This document shows, piece after piece, positions 1-11,200 of a stretch of 64,000 nucleotides of DNA; position 1 is the first letter of the stretch, and each line of letters begins with the position of its first letter. Source of the stretch: Caprimulgus europaeus (Eukaryota > Chordata > Aves > Caprimulgiformes > Caprimulgidae); NCBI GenBank assembly GCA_907165065.1, contig OU015529.1:10239554-10303553 (forward strand), in the 5' to 3' direction. Below the pieces are notes generated by a model. It saw only the letters and a program-made list of their open reading frames with translations, was not told the DNA's origin and did no database searches. Made by a program: the position numbers and the translations under genes.

Positions 1-1734
1 CTTATAATAAGTTCTCTTTTTCCCCTTGCTAGAAGCTCTCCTCATTTTAGTTTTCCCCATGACGCAGTAATGGCAAGGTATTATTGGCATGGCCTGTAGT
101 TCAAGGTCGCTGGCGTTTCTTTTTTCAAATGTATCCCTTACAAGGTCCAAAAAAGAAGTCAATAACAGCATTAAAACCACCTGTGAATAGTCATTTAAAT
201 GCCACGTTTAAATTAACGATAAGTAATCTACACCTTCCCAAAATCCTGACTGACGAGTGGGTTTGCTTTCTCCCCTTCCAAACTATGGGCTAGGTACTAA
301 AAATAAAGTGAAATAACACTCAGGTGCTAAACAGATTATGACTCACAGCTGGAGGCAAAGAAATTGCAACTCTATCCCAATTACACTAATTTAATTGGGT
401 GTTAAAAAAATCCTGGGTTCCCAACAGTAGTAGGCAAGGCAAGATTGTAGGCATCCAACAGGCAAGGGAGCCCTCTCCTTTTTTTAAAAAAAAAATTTAA
501 AATGTTTTTCTGGTGCTAGGAGAAATGCCTGCCCAGGCATGAGTTCTTTCATCTGAAATTAGTATTTAACACTAATGGTTCTCTAAGCAGCAGAGTAATG
601 CCTTCATGTGAGAGGTGAACTTGCAGCCCTGTTTGACACCAGCATTGCTGCTACTGCTGTGGGCAGAGACTCCATGCTAGAAGAGGTGTCAGGTTTATTG
701 CCTCTGTCCTCTGGGTCCCCAGTGCTGGAACATCCCATTATGAGGAACAAGAGCCTTTTGCCAGGCTTGTCCTGCTCAGAAAGTGAGGATGACAGCACTG
801 GGCAGAGTCCCAGCACCCAAAGGAGATGTGCTTGCCTATGCTGGGGAGCACGCTTGCGCACCCCCAGCCCATCCTACAAGAGCCTGCAACGGGCGATGAG
901 CCTTGTCACAGCCCCAAAGGGGCCGTGAGGACCTTTAAACCCACTCAGCGTGTGGGCACTGTGTGTTGTTGGGGCCAGAGAAGGCAGCAGGTAACCCCGC
1001 TGGCCTGGGGAGCCGGGGAGCAGAGAGCTGACGGCAGGATGTGCTCTCCTGCTGGGTGGAAGAAAAGGGAATTACTTCCTCCCTGGGAATACCCTCCTGA
1101 GGCTTTTTCCTTCCCCTTTGGTAAAGATGAAAGAAACACGGTTCACCTCCTGTGCAGAAGAGTTCCTGTTCCTCCCCAGCCCTCCTCTCCCTCTTTTTCC
1201 AATCAGCCTCCCAAAAGCAAAAAGCCGCTGGCAAGAGAAGTCAATAAGTAAATAGCAAAGGCCATGGCGAGGGAGACTGCACTTTTGCCAAGCACCTGGA
1301 CTGAAGCCATTGGAAGGATCAGCTGTGAGCCCCGACAGCAGCCCACAGGGAGCACCTCCTGGTCCAGCCCTCTCCCTGCTGAGCACCCCCAGAGCATCCT
1401 GCCTGTGGTGGCGCAGCACCTGGGGAGCCCCCATAAACATCACCCGCCTTGGGTTTGGAGGGGAGAATGTGTTTGAGGGATTTCCTCTCGAAAAATTATA
1501 AGCAAAGGTTGCTCTGGTCTCACACAAAACGGGTTTGGCACCAGGGGAGTGTGTTTCTCTCTGCCTTTTGGTTCCCACAGATTGAGGCTCCTTGTGGTGC
1601 TGAGCATGGCTGTGGTGCTGCCTGGGAGCTGCAGCGTCCTTTTAAACAGTCTCGTGTGTGATCTGCGCACCGAGGGGAACCTTCGCTCACCAGTCTAAGT
1701 TGCAAGCTGTGGTGTGACAATTTCCATTGTGCCA
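1..1734. other. Intergenic DNA, no gene seen
   Basis: No coding region can be supported. A moderately GC-rich segment at about 600-1680 gives several overlapping open frames on both strands of up to 168 codons. None has a recognisable domain, and their mutual overlap is what higher local GC produces by chance. The rest is AT-rich, with a T/A run near 480-500. I recognise no repeat family. Confidence 0.6.
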
Positions 1735-2010
1735 GATGCTTCTCCTTCAGTCTGGGGTTTAGATTTACTGAAAGGCAACAACTGAAAACACATTAATTCT
1801 TTTAGAATATAAACAGCAGCAATCAAACTTTCTGTATCACTTTCTAAGGGGAATAAATAGCTTCAGGCCAGATATTTTTAAAACCCTGCAAATAAGAATT
1901 ACTTTAAGAATTGAAGAAACAAGCCATAATATAGCTAATGCAGAGATTCTGCTAACAAATGATTTATACTGGGGCTGTCAGTACAGAAACTGAATTATAG
2001 AAATGAACGC
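1735..2010. other. AT-rich block, possible conserved noncoding element
   Basis: This AT-rich, non-repetitive stretch lies just upstream of the CpG island and contains several TAAT-type homeodomain cores (for example ACATTAATTC). The texture resembles conserved noncoding DNA near developmental genes, but no conservation data are available. The call is inference only. Confidence 0.2.
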
Positions 2011-2234
2011 TCGTGAAGACCTATGAATCCATCTCCCCACACTGCTGGCTTGTCCCTCACGCTGGCATATGGCACTGGGGACAGCCTGGAGTGTCCCCAT
2101 GCAGTCTTCCGCACTGGGAACTCTCAGGCAGATTTCTCCCTTTGAGCCTTATCGCCCTCAGTTTCCCTCTGTTAATTACTCTGAGATTTGGCTTGTGGGC
2201 CGCAGCAGAGCTCCAACGCCGGAGGAACCGGGCC

Positions 2235-2485
2235 GGGGGAGTGCACCCCGAGTGGGGCCGGGCCTGGCCGGCCTGCACTCAGAGTGGGGCGGCGGGGCCG
2301 GGCCGGGCCGGGCCGGGCCGGGAGAGCGCACCCTGAGTGGGGACAAGCGCGGCCGGGGGAGCGCACCCCGAGCGGGGCCGGGCCGGGCCGGGCCGAGCGC
2401 ACCCGGAGCGGGGCAGCAGGGCTGGGCCGAAGGGAGCGCACCTCGAGAGGGGCCAGGACAGGCCAAGCGCACCCCGAGCGGGGCA
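2235..2485 (+). repeat. GC-rich minisatellite, seven imperfect copies
   Basis: A 19-base motif, consensus GAGCGCACCCCGAGCGGGG, recurs at 2239-2257, 2272-2289, 2324-2342, 2359-2377, 2395-2413, 2434-2452 and 2465-2483. Start-to-start spacing is 33, 52, 35, 36, 39 and 31 bases. The spacers are rich in GGCCG or GGCC. The longest spacing is explained by expansion of the GGCCG run at 2297-2323. Copies 4 and 7 differ at one position over the motif. Copy 2 is the most diverged. Confidence 0.85.
2297..2323 (+). repeat. (GGCCG)n short tandem repeat
   Basis: A perfect pentanucleotide run of about five GGCCG units lies within the minisatellite, between copies 2 and 3. It is very GC-rich, and its regularly spaced GGG runs favour stable secondary structure. 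Confidence 0.85.
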
Positions 2486-2691
2486 GAGGTAGCGGCGGGC
2501 CCGGGTCGGCGGGAGCGGCTGCGGTGTCCGCCCCGGTGTGGGCGACGGAAGGTGGCAGTGCAGTATAATGTAGCAGCCGGCGGCAGCACTCGTGGAGAGC
2601 CGAGTGTGTGTCTGTCCAGATAAAGTACCGCGCGGATCATTTGTTTATAATTCCTGAGGTCTAGGCTAACAACTTTAACCGTATTAAAAAA

Positions 2692-2712
2692 TCCACCCCC
2701 CCACCCCCCTCC
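2692..2712 (-). repeat. C-rich tract with minus-strand G-quadruplex potential
   Basis: Runs of C separated by single A or T residues (ending CCCACCCCCCTCC) lie at the 3' side of the CpG island. On the minus strand they form closely spaced G-runs. They are followed directly by TTTTAAAAAAAAAAA. Confidence 0.6.
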
Positions 2713-2920
2713 TTTTAAAAAAAAAAATACGCAAATCGAGCTACAATTAAGGGGAAAGCCGGCAAATCATTTAAACAACAGTGAGAAATACGAATGTAGA
2801 GGTGGTCTGTGCTCTGCACGCACACAAAACCTAATCAAACAAGGGAGCTTTTGTCGACGCGAGCTGTAAATGTACGGATTCCAGCGCGGTGTCAGCTTCG
2901 CTCCCATATCTCTGCACATG

Positions 2921-3640
2921 CAATATTTTTTCTGAACAACTATCCTAAAAAATAATTTCAAAAATAGGAGTCAAAATTTTCCATAGGCTACTTTCATGTT
3001 GATATATTCCTTCCAGATTTGTCTTCACTTACAAAGCTTATTCTGTATTTTCCCCCAAATGCTATGTTACAGCATCGTTATCTTTTCTTTTACAAATAAG
3101 GGACAGTAACACATTCAGGGTAATGAAGAAAAACATTATTGACTCCGTTTGCTTCCTACTGTGAGCCAATTAAAGACATGACCTACCAGAAAGAGAACGA
3201 TATTTCATTAGTTTTTAACTTCCTAAAACTAAAATAACTCCAGTGTTCAAAAAAATTCTTACCCTTCACCAAAAAAGAACAAATAATTATGGCTTTTGCT
3301 TTGTGTTCGGTTTACAGCATTCAATATTCATAAAATCCGCTGTACAAAAAAACCCAGGGGACATTAACTTTCTAAATTTAAAAACATATATATATATGTA
3401 TGTACATATGTATATATATTTATATATAATTATTTTTGCACATTTTCTAGTGTTTATTCTGTTTTTCTATGAGATATCATGAGGATAATAATTTAGGGCC
3501 TGATCCCATGAGTCTTTCCTCAGAGAAATACTATTCTTCAATTTTTTGGTTTTTTTTTTCTTTTCCTGAGGTATTTACCAGGCTGAGTATTTTGGGGACA
3601 GAGGAGTGGGGGTCAGACTCAACATCCCCTGAGCACTGAG
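2921..3640. other. AT-rich intergenic DNA
   Basis: No gene is seen. The stretch holds the AT microsatellite at 3385-3431 and otherwise non-repetitive AT-rich sequence. Confidence 0.6.
3385..3431. repeat. AT-rich microsatellite
   Basis: Alternating (AT)n is interrupted by GTATGTACATATG. The tract is largely self-complementary. Confidence 0.8.
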
Positions 3641-3900
3641 TGGTGCCCATTGATTTTTGGGGGGTCCCTGAGTCCGGCTAGGCATGACAGGCTGGGTTCT
3701 ACGCTCCCTCCTCCGGCAAAGCTCCCGCCAGAGACACTGGGGTTTCATTTACAGCATCGTGACAGTTTGGCCTGGGAAAAGGGAACGGACTGTGACTGGG
3801 GACGGCTGTGTTCACTGGGGCAGATACTGGAGTAGACGCTGACGGCTTCCCCGACCCGCCGCAGGAGCCTTTGCACTGAGCCAACCGGGAGCTGCATCCC
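3640..3900. promoter_or_regulatory. Small CpG-enriched patch downstream of the main island
   Basis: CpG dinucleotides recur here (GTCCGGC, CTCCGGC, CCCGCC, GGGACGGC, CCCGACCCGCCGC) at a density well above the flanks, though much weaker than the main island. The patch may be a secondary island or a shore of the 2.2-2.9 kb island. No exon is recognisable. Confidence 0.3.
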
Positions 3901-5460
3901 AGTTCCTAAAAAATACACAACACGGCTTAGCATTAAAAACACTCTCCAGAACATTTAAAAAATAAAAGGGGAAAGTATTAAGCATAGCTTTTAAAGGAAA
4001 TTATAAGCTTACATAAAAATGCTTCACAGAAGCGGGGGCAGCGGGGGGGGAAGTGAAAGGTCTTAAGCGTGGATGTTTCTCTCCAGCTTAAAGTAAGTCG
4101 CTCTTGCTTTAGAAATTGCACCCTCTTGGCTGGAGATGTTATTTGTTTTAGGCTTTTTTACACAGTTTCTTCAAAATAGACAGGCTACAGAAGTGAGGAG
4201 AAAACATCCAAGAAATATCACCAGTGTGTGAGATGGGGAGGGGGGGGAAGACTGCCAATAAAATAGATCCCCCACTAAATGCATATTCTTCTATTTATGT
4301 ATTTGATAATGAGACAGAAATGCCCTTGGCACTCTGTAAACAACAGCTCCATAACCAGGAGGGAAGGGCAGAATAATGCATAGCTACATTTCAGATTATA
4401 AACTATTTCAAGCACTATTAACATGCAAACCTTTTAGATTATTGGGGATTTTCATTTTATTTTAAGCTAATGTTTACCATTCTTAAGCAATGCTGCTGTC
4501 TTACCTAATTGCTGTTTTTGCAGATTTACAGAAGATTGTTCCTTGTGAAGCTCCTCTCCTACCAGAAGTTCTCTAGAAGAGAAGTGATAGTTGATTTAAC
4601 TGTAATACACATAAGAAAAAAAATAGCTTTGGATCAATAGTGCAAAATGTTTATATAAATATATTTTACAACATAAGGGTAAATTCAGGGGTTATTCACC
4701 ACAATGAGTTGGCAACGCAATCCAGAGCTCCAGAACTTTCGGAAAAGGAGATGGGAAAAGTTCATATGCATAATAAAAATAGATTTTTTTACTTGGCTTT
4801 TAAAGATGCTTTTGTGCATTTTAAAGTATCATTCCCTCATGATAACAAAAAGTGTTTGTGCGCAATGCTTGCAGTGTCAGATGGTATAACTGTATCTTAT
4901 GATTTAAAATTAAACAATATAATTACCATTTGGCAACTGATATTTAAAGCTGAAGTAACTATTTCTTCAGACATTATTTAGACTGTATTTTAAAATACAA
5001 ATGAAAGCTATATTTTTCCTGTATATTCATTTCAAAACCTTGATTTGGGAGTGTTTCTTTTTTGTTGGTTTTTGTTTGTTTGTTTATTTTTTTTTAACAA
5101 AAAAGAAACCAAACTATTTCTGTTTAAGGAAAATGGGTTTATGATATCTTGAGAAACAAGCTTTTCTACAGCTGTGCAAGAATACTGCTGCACTGAGACT
5201 GCGAGTGGAGAGCTGCAGGAGAAGGTGGAATATCTTTGGTTTGATTTGAAAACCGAGTTTTGTCCTGTGTTCTGATCACTGGATATGGAGATGAGAGCAG
5301 GGGACGACTGCTAACCACTGGGAACGAGCATTTCTTCAGTCACCCGATTCAGTGTGTTCAACAGTTTCTAAAATTAACAGCAACAACTATAAAAAAAAAA
5401 AACCCACTCACTTGTATTACACGATGCATATAGGCATCTGGTTTCTTTGAATGTGGCTCA
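3900..5460. other. AT-rich intergenic DNA
   Basis: No gene is supported. A 113-codon frame at 4640-4981 is low-complexity and matches nothing I recognise. G-rich short tracts occur near 4033-4050 and 4233-4248. A T-rich hairpin lies at 5053-5109. Confidence 0.55.
5053..5109. repeat. Perfect 14-bp inverted repeat (T-rich hairpin)
   Basis: GTTTCTTTTTTGTT at 5053-5066 is exactly complementary to AACAAAAAAGAAAC at 5096-5109, with a 29-base T-rich loop. The low complexity of both arms makes chance or slippage origin likely. Confidence 0.6.
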
Positions 5461-5690
5461 TTACCAAAATTTAACACAGCTTTATCTCGGTCCTCCTCTA
5501 TTTATTCCATTAATTAATGAAGTCATCATTATCTGTTAGTTACAACCAATTTTTCCAGGATTACAGATATGTTGAATTTTACATATTTATTTTTAGCGGC
5601 CCATCACATCTAAGAGAAGAGAGATAAGCAGGGTACGCAATTTCTCCTTGTAGCTGCAATCCTTTTCTGAAGCTCAGGCTACAGAAAACA
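5460..5690. other. Possible conserved noncoding element
   Basis: This non-repetitive AT-rich block contains the palindrome ATTAATTAAT at 5509-5518, followed by GAAGTCATCATTATC. Clustered homeodomain-like cores suggest an enhancer, but this is inference from texture alone. Confidence 0.2.
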
Positions 5691-7650
5691 AAGGCGTTTT
5701 ATTTCCATGAATCTAGTATAGCCAAACTAGGAGTGGGAAAGGTATTTTACTTCAAAATATCTGCGTTAATTTTGAAACTGATTTTCAACTGGATGTGTAG
5801 AAATGCTCATTCTTCTATTTTCTTGGTTAGTATTGTGTTTAACTCTTTGGATTTTTTTCTCTCTCTTTAATAAAATCTGTTTTTTCTGCTTCATTTCTGA
5901 GCAGTTTAATTTTGTTAAAAAAAAATATATATAAATTTTTCACTGCAGTGAGAGACAGAACTTTTTCTCCCCCTTTTCTTGAGTCATTTCCATCTATAAA
6001 GCACATCAATAAGCAGAGCAAAAGCCAGCAGAGAGACAGTCCCCGGCAGGAAAGGCAGCGCTCCCGACCCTGCCTCGCTCCGCAGTGGGCACTCAGGCTC
6101 CATCCCCAGCACAACTCCCCAAAGTAAAACCACATTACTTCCAATGCTCATCTCTCATGGTAATTTGGGATAGACAAACACTGCTAAAAACATCTCATTA
6201 AGGGCTGAGAGGGAAACAATTTTTATAGGGGGTACAAAAAAAGACAATAAAGGGACATTCTTACAATTCTTCTAGATGCCTGATGTCTGAGACATCTTTG
6301 TTTTATTTTATTAACCTTTTCTCCAATGTTCAGAATTTTCCAGCCCAAGCAAACAATTTTATTTCTATTTTATATTTTTTACTGCCTCATTGTGCCTGTA
6401 GATGTTGAGTTTCAGGGATTTCATAATAATAAAAATATCAGCCAGAGACATCAGCACTATGGAAGTTTTACAAAATTCTTTTAATAAAGGATTAAAATCT
6501 TCTGATGCAGATATTAAAATCAAGCAAGTTAATTATGTCAAGCAATGTCACTTGCATGCTAACTTACCTAATGGGAAAGACTTAGTGCAGGCTCACTAAA
6601 AAGATCTCAGCTCAAGAAACTTCTCTTGCTAACTGCAGTGAGAAGTAACTGACACCAAGTAATTTGTATGACCAATATCTTCTCCCTACTAATAGTTAGC
6701 GCGTGTATGCTGAGCTGGTAGGAAGCATCGCTATCTCATAAAATGCCGTGGAGCTATCAGCTTTTCAGTGAGTGTGTGAATCATAAGGCTGTGTTAGCAT
6801 TTAAGTGTGTGAAGAAGGTATTTCCCAGTGTTTGCTTCAACCTTAGAAAATCAGCCCTTCTCTTGTTGATTGGGAATGAACACTGAGCAGGAGGACAGGA
6901 GAGGAATATCTCTGGGAAAGGGTCTGGCAGTGGGTTCAATGGTAAAACTTTAGGAAAAATGTTCACCATGTTTTCTTGTGGTTTAATTTCTCGTTCCCCA
7001 AAGTGCTCTACTCGTTTTAAGTTGCCGATCTGAGGCCAGAGGCCAGACAAGTCTTCAAGCTGTAGGTGGGAAGAAGGGGTTCCTCCTGGTCATCAACGTG
7101 GCTTTGGTCAACCAACACTTGACATTGCAGCCTGACCATCTTGTGGAGGTGGGCTGCTGCCTGCTGGGGCCAAAAGAGCCCAGCTTTGTGTCAGCGGTCC
7201 CCACGGGGTCACTACGAGGTGCCCATGGCACCCAGCCCTACAAGTTGGGCACCTACAAGCGAGTTTGCTTCTGGGACTTTCATAACTCATGCAGTGTTCA
7301 GGACCCCTTTCTTCTCTTCTCACCCCCAGACCTATGGCATGGACACCACGCAGTCCCTGTGTCATTCCCAGCAGGATTTGTCCCTCTGCAGGGACACTGT
7401 GCTAATGGAGCCCATGCCAGACCCAAACCACATCCTCGCTGCCCCAGATCCAGGGGAGCAAGGCAAAGGGGGTGGCTGCGTGCCGAGCCAGGGAGAGAAA
7501 CACGGGCTCCCGCAGCCGCTGCTTTGCATGCGCCAAGTAAGAGATGCTTTTCCCTTTTTCATTACACAGGTTTCTTAATAAAAACTGAAAGAGCTTTTTT
7601 TTTCTGGAAAATGAACCCCAGGGGCCCAATCAGTGAAATACATTAACCTT
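5690..7650. other. Intergenic DNA, no gene seen
   Basis: The stretch is mostly AT-rich, with a more GC-rich segment at about 7090-7540. Frames there, including a 182-codon frame at 7098-7646 plus, overlap other frames on both strands and lack recognisable domains. No repeat family is recognised. Confidence 0.55.
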
Positions 7651-7894
7651 TCAACTGTCAGCCCCCCTCCCCTGAAATTAAGCAATACCAGCCCTCGAAG
7701 CGGCTAAATTACCTTCTTATTTTTTAATTGTGTAATGATGGTCCAACAAAAAAGGAGCAACGCAGGACTAGTAAATATTCAATGAAGAAATTTATTGTAG
7801 TTCTTATAAAGGGAATACCCACAGCTTTCTTCACATGGACTTAAATCAGGCAGAAACTAGAGCGATAGGCATAAAATGAAATAACGGATGCATT

Positions 7895-8094
7895 ATTTCT
7901 AGTGGGATTTACATCACCATTTGGTCTAATTATTCCTGATATTTCACCCATCATATTAGAAGCTTCTTCAGGGAAAGAAATAACAGTTTGTCTCCTTGAG
8001 AACAAAGAACAAAGTGTCTCTTTGCTCTCAAGAAGCTCAGCTATCATTATGAAGAGAAAGAATCTGTCCATTATCAAGAAATCCCACTAGAAAT
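7895..8094. repeat. Nested inverted-repeat block of unknown type
   Basis: The outer arms are perfect 16-mers: ATTTCTAGTGGGATTT at 7895-7910 and its reverse complement at 8079-8094. Near the centre, CTTGAGAACAAAG at 7995-8007 pairs 12 of 13 with CTTTGCTCTCAAG at 8020-8032 around a 12-base loop. A further AGCTTCTT at about 7961 is complementary to AAGAAGCT near 8030. No target-site duplication is apparent next to the outer arms, and the sequence between the arms is only partly complementary. It could be a decayed foldback (MITE-like) element, a structured RNA, or coincidence. Confidence 0.5.
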
Positions 8095-8173
8095 CTTGAA
8101 TATCTTACCAAATAATTCCTGAGCACACTAAAAATACCAGCAAATGAAAGAAGGAGAAACTATGGGACCTTGG

Positions 8174-8190
8174 AAAATAAATAAATAAAT
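8174..8190 (+). repeat. (AAAT)n microsatellite
   Basis: About four AAAT units lie just upstream of the long T tract. Confidence 0.75.
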
Positions 8191-8220
8191 GAGGGATAAT
8201 GGATGCTTCACGACCCACTC

Positions 8221-8244
8221 TTTTTTTTTTTTTTTTTTTTTTTT
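8221..8244. repeat. T24 homopolymer
   Basis: This is a run of 24 uninterrupted T residues, followed by CCTTGCAG. It could be the tail of a minus-strand retroposed sequence, but I see no polyadenylation signal at the expected place and no clear target-site duplication. Confidence 0.85.
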
Positions 8245-11200
8245 CCTTGCAGAATGATATTAATCCAAAAACCAAACTGTGCTTGGCATGGATAGTTAAT
8301 CGAGGCAAGATAGCCACCATTCTTTTATATTCCTTGTTCAGAAAGGCACATTTCCAGCTGTATCTGTGGCCCTGGATTAACTGGTGGGAATGTATTTGCA
8401 TACATTTGCACAGTGAGTAATTCACCACGAGTGATTATGTATGGGACACACTCACAGGACGTGTGAACTTTTTTAGCTTGGATTTCATGAGGACTGGATG
8501 CTATGTCTTAGGAGGAATTTAATACGGATCTAGGACCATGCACAGCTTTCAAGAATATAATTCCTTAGGACACATGTAAGAGTTCTTTGTTATGGATCTT
8601 GTATTTAATATAATTGCCGTATCTAGCAAAAAAACATTTTAAATGAGCATACGGAGCCATGGGGTGCAGGTGCACTAATTTGGCAACTTCCTAAACAGGA
8701 TCTTGCTGGGTCAACTTGTGAACTGGGAATATCCTTGGGTCTGAGGGGAAGAGCAAGCGTTTCCCAGCGTCCTGCCGTGATCCTGCACCTCTATAGGCAG
8801 TCACGCTTTGAAAAATGAAAGAAAATAAAACCTCAGCATGCAGAGATAAGAGGGCTCAAAATATCAGTTTTGTGGAGAACATATTTTACCTTTTTCCTAA
8901 AATAAAGGAACTTCTCCAAATCTTTCCAAAGGTCTTTTTCAGTCCCTAAGCACAGATGTATGCTGTTCAGTCACTGCCAAAGGGGATATTGAACATATTT
9001 GACCTTGTATGTAGATGTTGTTTAAATACATTCAGCTTTATTGCTTGTGAAAATCACTGGTCCTTGAAAGTAGAGTTCTTAAGTTTAGCAGCAGTGGCAC
9101 GATTTATACTGGTACATGGTGCTGAACATCTGGGAAACTCCACCAGTTAATCAGGGGTGAAGTGTGGAACAGGAGATCTCTGTTTTGGTGCGTGGGAATG
9201 GGGTTCTGCTCCAGTAAGGGGTTTCATGGCAACACACTGTTATGTTATGAAGAATTAAATACTCCCTTGGATAGTTTGCACAGTTCCTGTTGAATTCGGT
9301 AACAAATCTGCTCTGATCTGTGAGAGAACATAATGTGGAGCTTGTATGTGGACTTTCTGTGGTTACTGTGGTCCTATAAAGCATCTGTAAAGGCCTCAGT
9401 ATCTCAAGGAGCTAGCTGCCCTTGCCTTCTATTGAAAGCAATTGCAAGTGGGATGCATGCCCTAAGATGTGATGTTAGTGAAAGCTGAGCACAGTTCCAG
9501 ATTGCAAAATCAGGCCAGAATGATGAAAACATTTGTATATGTGCTACCCTTTTATTTTCTTTGGCATGCTCCAAGTAACCTCTGACCTTTTCTTTCCCCA
9601 TGTAAAGCTGTTCTTTGTTTGAATGGAAACAGAATATGAAAATTATGACAAAGGGATTTTTGAAACAAACACAATAGCAAAAAAAACCAAAATCAAATGA
9701 ACTTTCACTGAAATCTAGTACCCTATCAGACTCTATACATGCAAGTTTCAGGATTGTGAGAGGATTTTATACAAAGAAAGGTGATAGACTGAGAAATAAT
9801 CCTGTATTTACGTGGGGTGAAAAGGAGCCATGCCAGTCCATGGTGGGGACACACAGGCACACTGCCCGTTTGGCCCAGGTAGCAATGGAGCTCCCCCAGG
9901 CTAAGCTGTGTCTCTGGGAAATGCTGTCATTGCTGCCAAGAAACTCTTGTTGGATTGATAAGTGTGAATGTAAATTATCAGCAGGCCAAAGGAGCTGCAG
10001 CATTAAGAACACAAAGCTGTTTCCCAGCATCTCTCCAAAGCTCTGCCTGCCATGTACACATTAAGAAGGACAGGAACAAAATCCATTCCAATTCAGTTAA
10101 GACAGCATTAGAAGGAGAGTTGAAGTGCTCACAACTGGTTTGAGGTACAGGACACCATCCTGTGGGAAGCAAGGGATTGGTGGCATTTTCCTGTGGGTAA
10201 TGCACAGAGAAGCACTGTCTCCAGTGTTGGGCATGGAGAAGGCCATGGGATTTGCCCTATCGGGTGCTCTGCTCTGCTAGCAGTCACAGTTCACCAGCTG
10301 CTGAGTAGAAACTCAACACTTGTAGGCATGAAACCTCCTCCCAGGCCATCAAGATGATCATTCCTCCCCTTTCCCCACAAGGAAATATTATGCTCCGCTT
10401 CTTCAGTTTACAGTTTCTGCTCCAATGCCAACTTCCCCCAGTGCTGCCTCAACCGCCCCCTCTCACTACCCTTGCACCTTCCCCTCCCTGGCCTTCCTCT
10501 TTTTGAAGGAGTAGATCCAATACCATTGCTTTCTCATTCTTCTTCTAAAAAGATTCCCTTGCCGTAAAGTGTTTTTGAATAAAACCTGAATCAACTGGAT
10601 TCTTCCACCTCCTATGCTTCTCTTGAGCATGAAATGTGTTCAGCCAGACTCATCCCTTATATTAGCAGCTCCCTTGCTTGGTGATACAGCTTCTTGCAGG
10701 CAAGGCACGGGACATGCTAGAGCCCTCGTCAGGTGATGGCTGGTGGGTTTCTGCACTTGGTGAATATGATCAGAGTTCATTGTTTTGTGTCTGAATCATC
10801 ATAAATTTGAACAGCCTTGGTGTTGTGTTTCAAATGCCTTATGTACTAGCTGAGTCTGTCTATAGTTAATATCCAGACATCAAGGGGTCAGAATTGCCTC
10901 ATCTCAGTTATTCTGATGTGTTTCTTTCCTTGGGGTGGGTTGCTGGGTGAGCTTTGCTTCTCTTGTGTTTGACCCACTTAAAAGATTTTACTTTCTTGTT
11001 TCCAGGACCTGTTAGAAAAAAAAAAACTCAAGGGATCATATTCCACAGATCAATGTGGACTACTGCCAAACCTCTATCCCCAAATACATTTATTGTTGCT
11101 CTCAAAAAGATATTGTACAGAAAGAATACAGTGCCTTTTAAATGTATTTTTTGAAAATTGAACTACTGTGTGCAGCACATTGACTAAGAACTCTTAATTA

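Larger units (their letters stand above)
2180..2920. promoter_or_regulatory. CpG island, candidate promoter or regulatory region
   Basis: This is the only strong CpG island in the window. The stretch 2210-2560 is extremely G+C rich and dense in CpG. Lower-density CpG continues to about 2900, including GTCGACGCGAGC near 2853 and CAGCGCGGTG near 2884. The flanking DNA is AT-rich and CpG-poor. In vertebrates such islands usually mark unmethylated promoters or distal elements of developmental genes. No coding exon, TATA-box context or clear transcript can be assigned, so direction is unknown. Open frames across the island (for example 2069-2623 plus and 2176-2640 minus) are arginine/glycine/proline-rich translations of the repeat and should not be taken as proteins. 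The island could instead be a GC-rich minisatellite with no promoter role. Confidence 0.55.

Noticed and set aside
2069..2640. Long arginine/glycine/proline-rich open frames (184 codons plus, 154 codons minus, 126 codons plus) across the CpG island.
   Set aside because: They are translations of the GC-rich tandem repeat in several frames on both strands. High GC removes stop codons, and no domain or start context supports a protein.
7098..7646. 182-codon and 145-codon overlapping plus-strand frames.
   Set aside because: Two different frames and several minus-strand frames are open over the same GC-richer segment, which points to composition rather than coding.
8221..8430. Processed pseudogene on the minus strand with the T24 tract as its tail.
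   Set aside because: No AATAAA lies at the expected distance, no target-site duplication is clear, and the body is not recognised.
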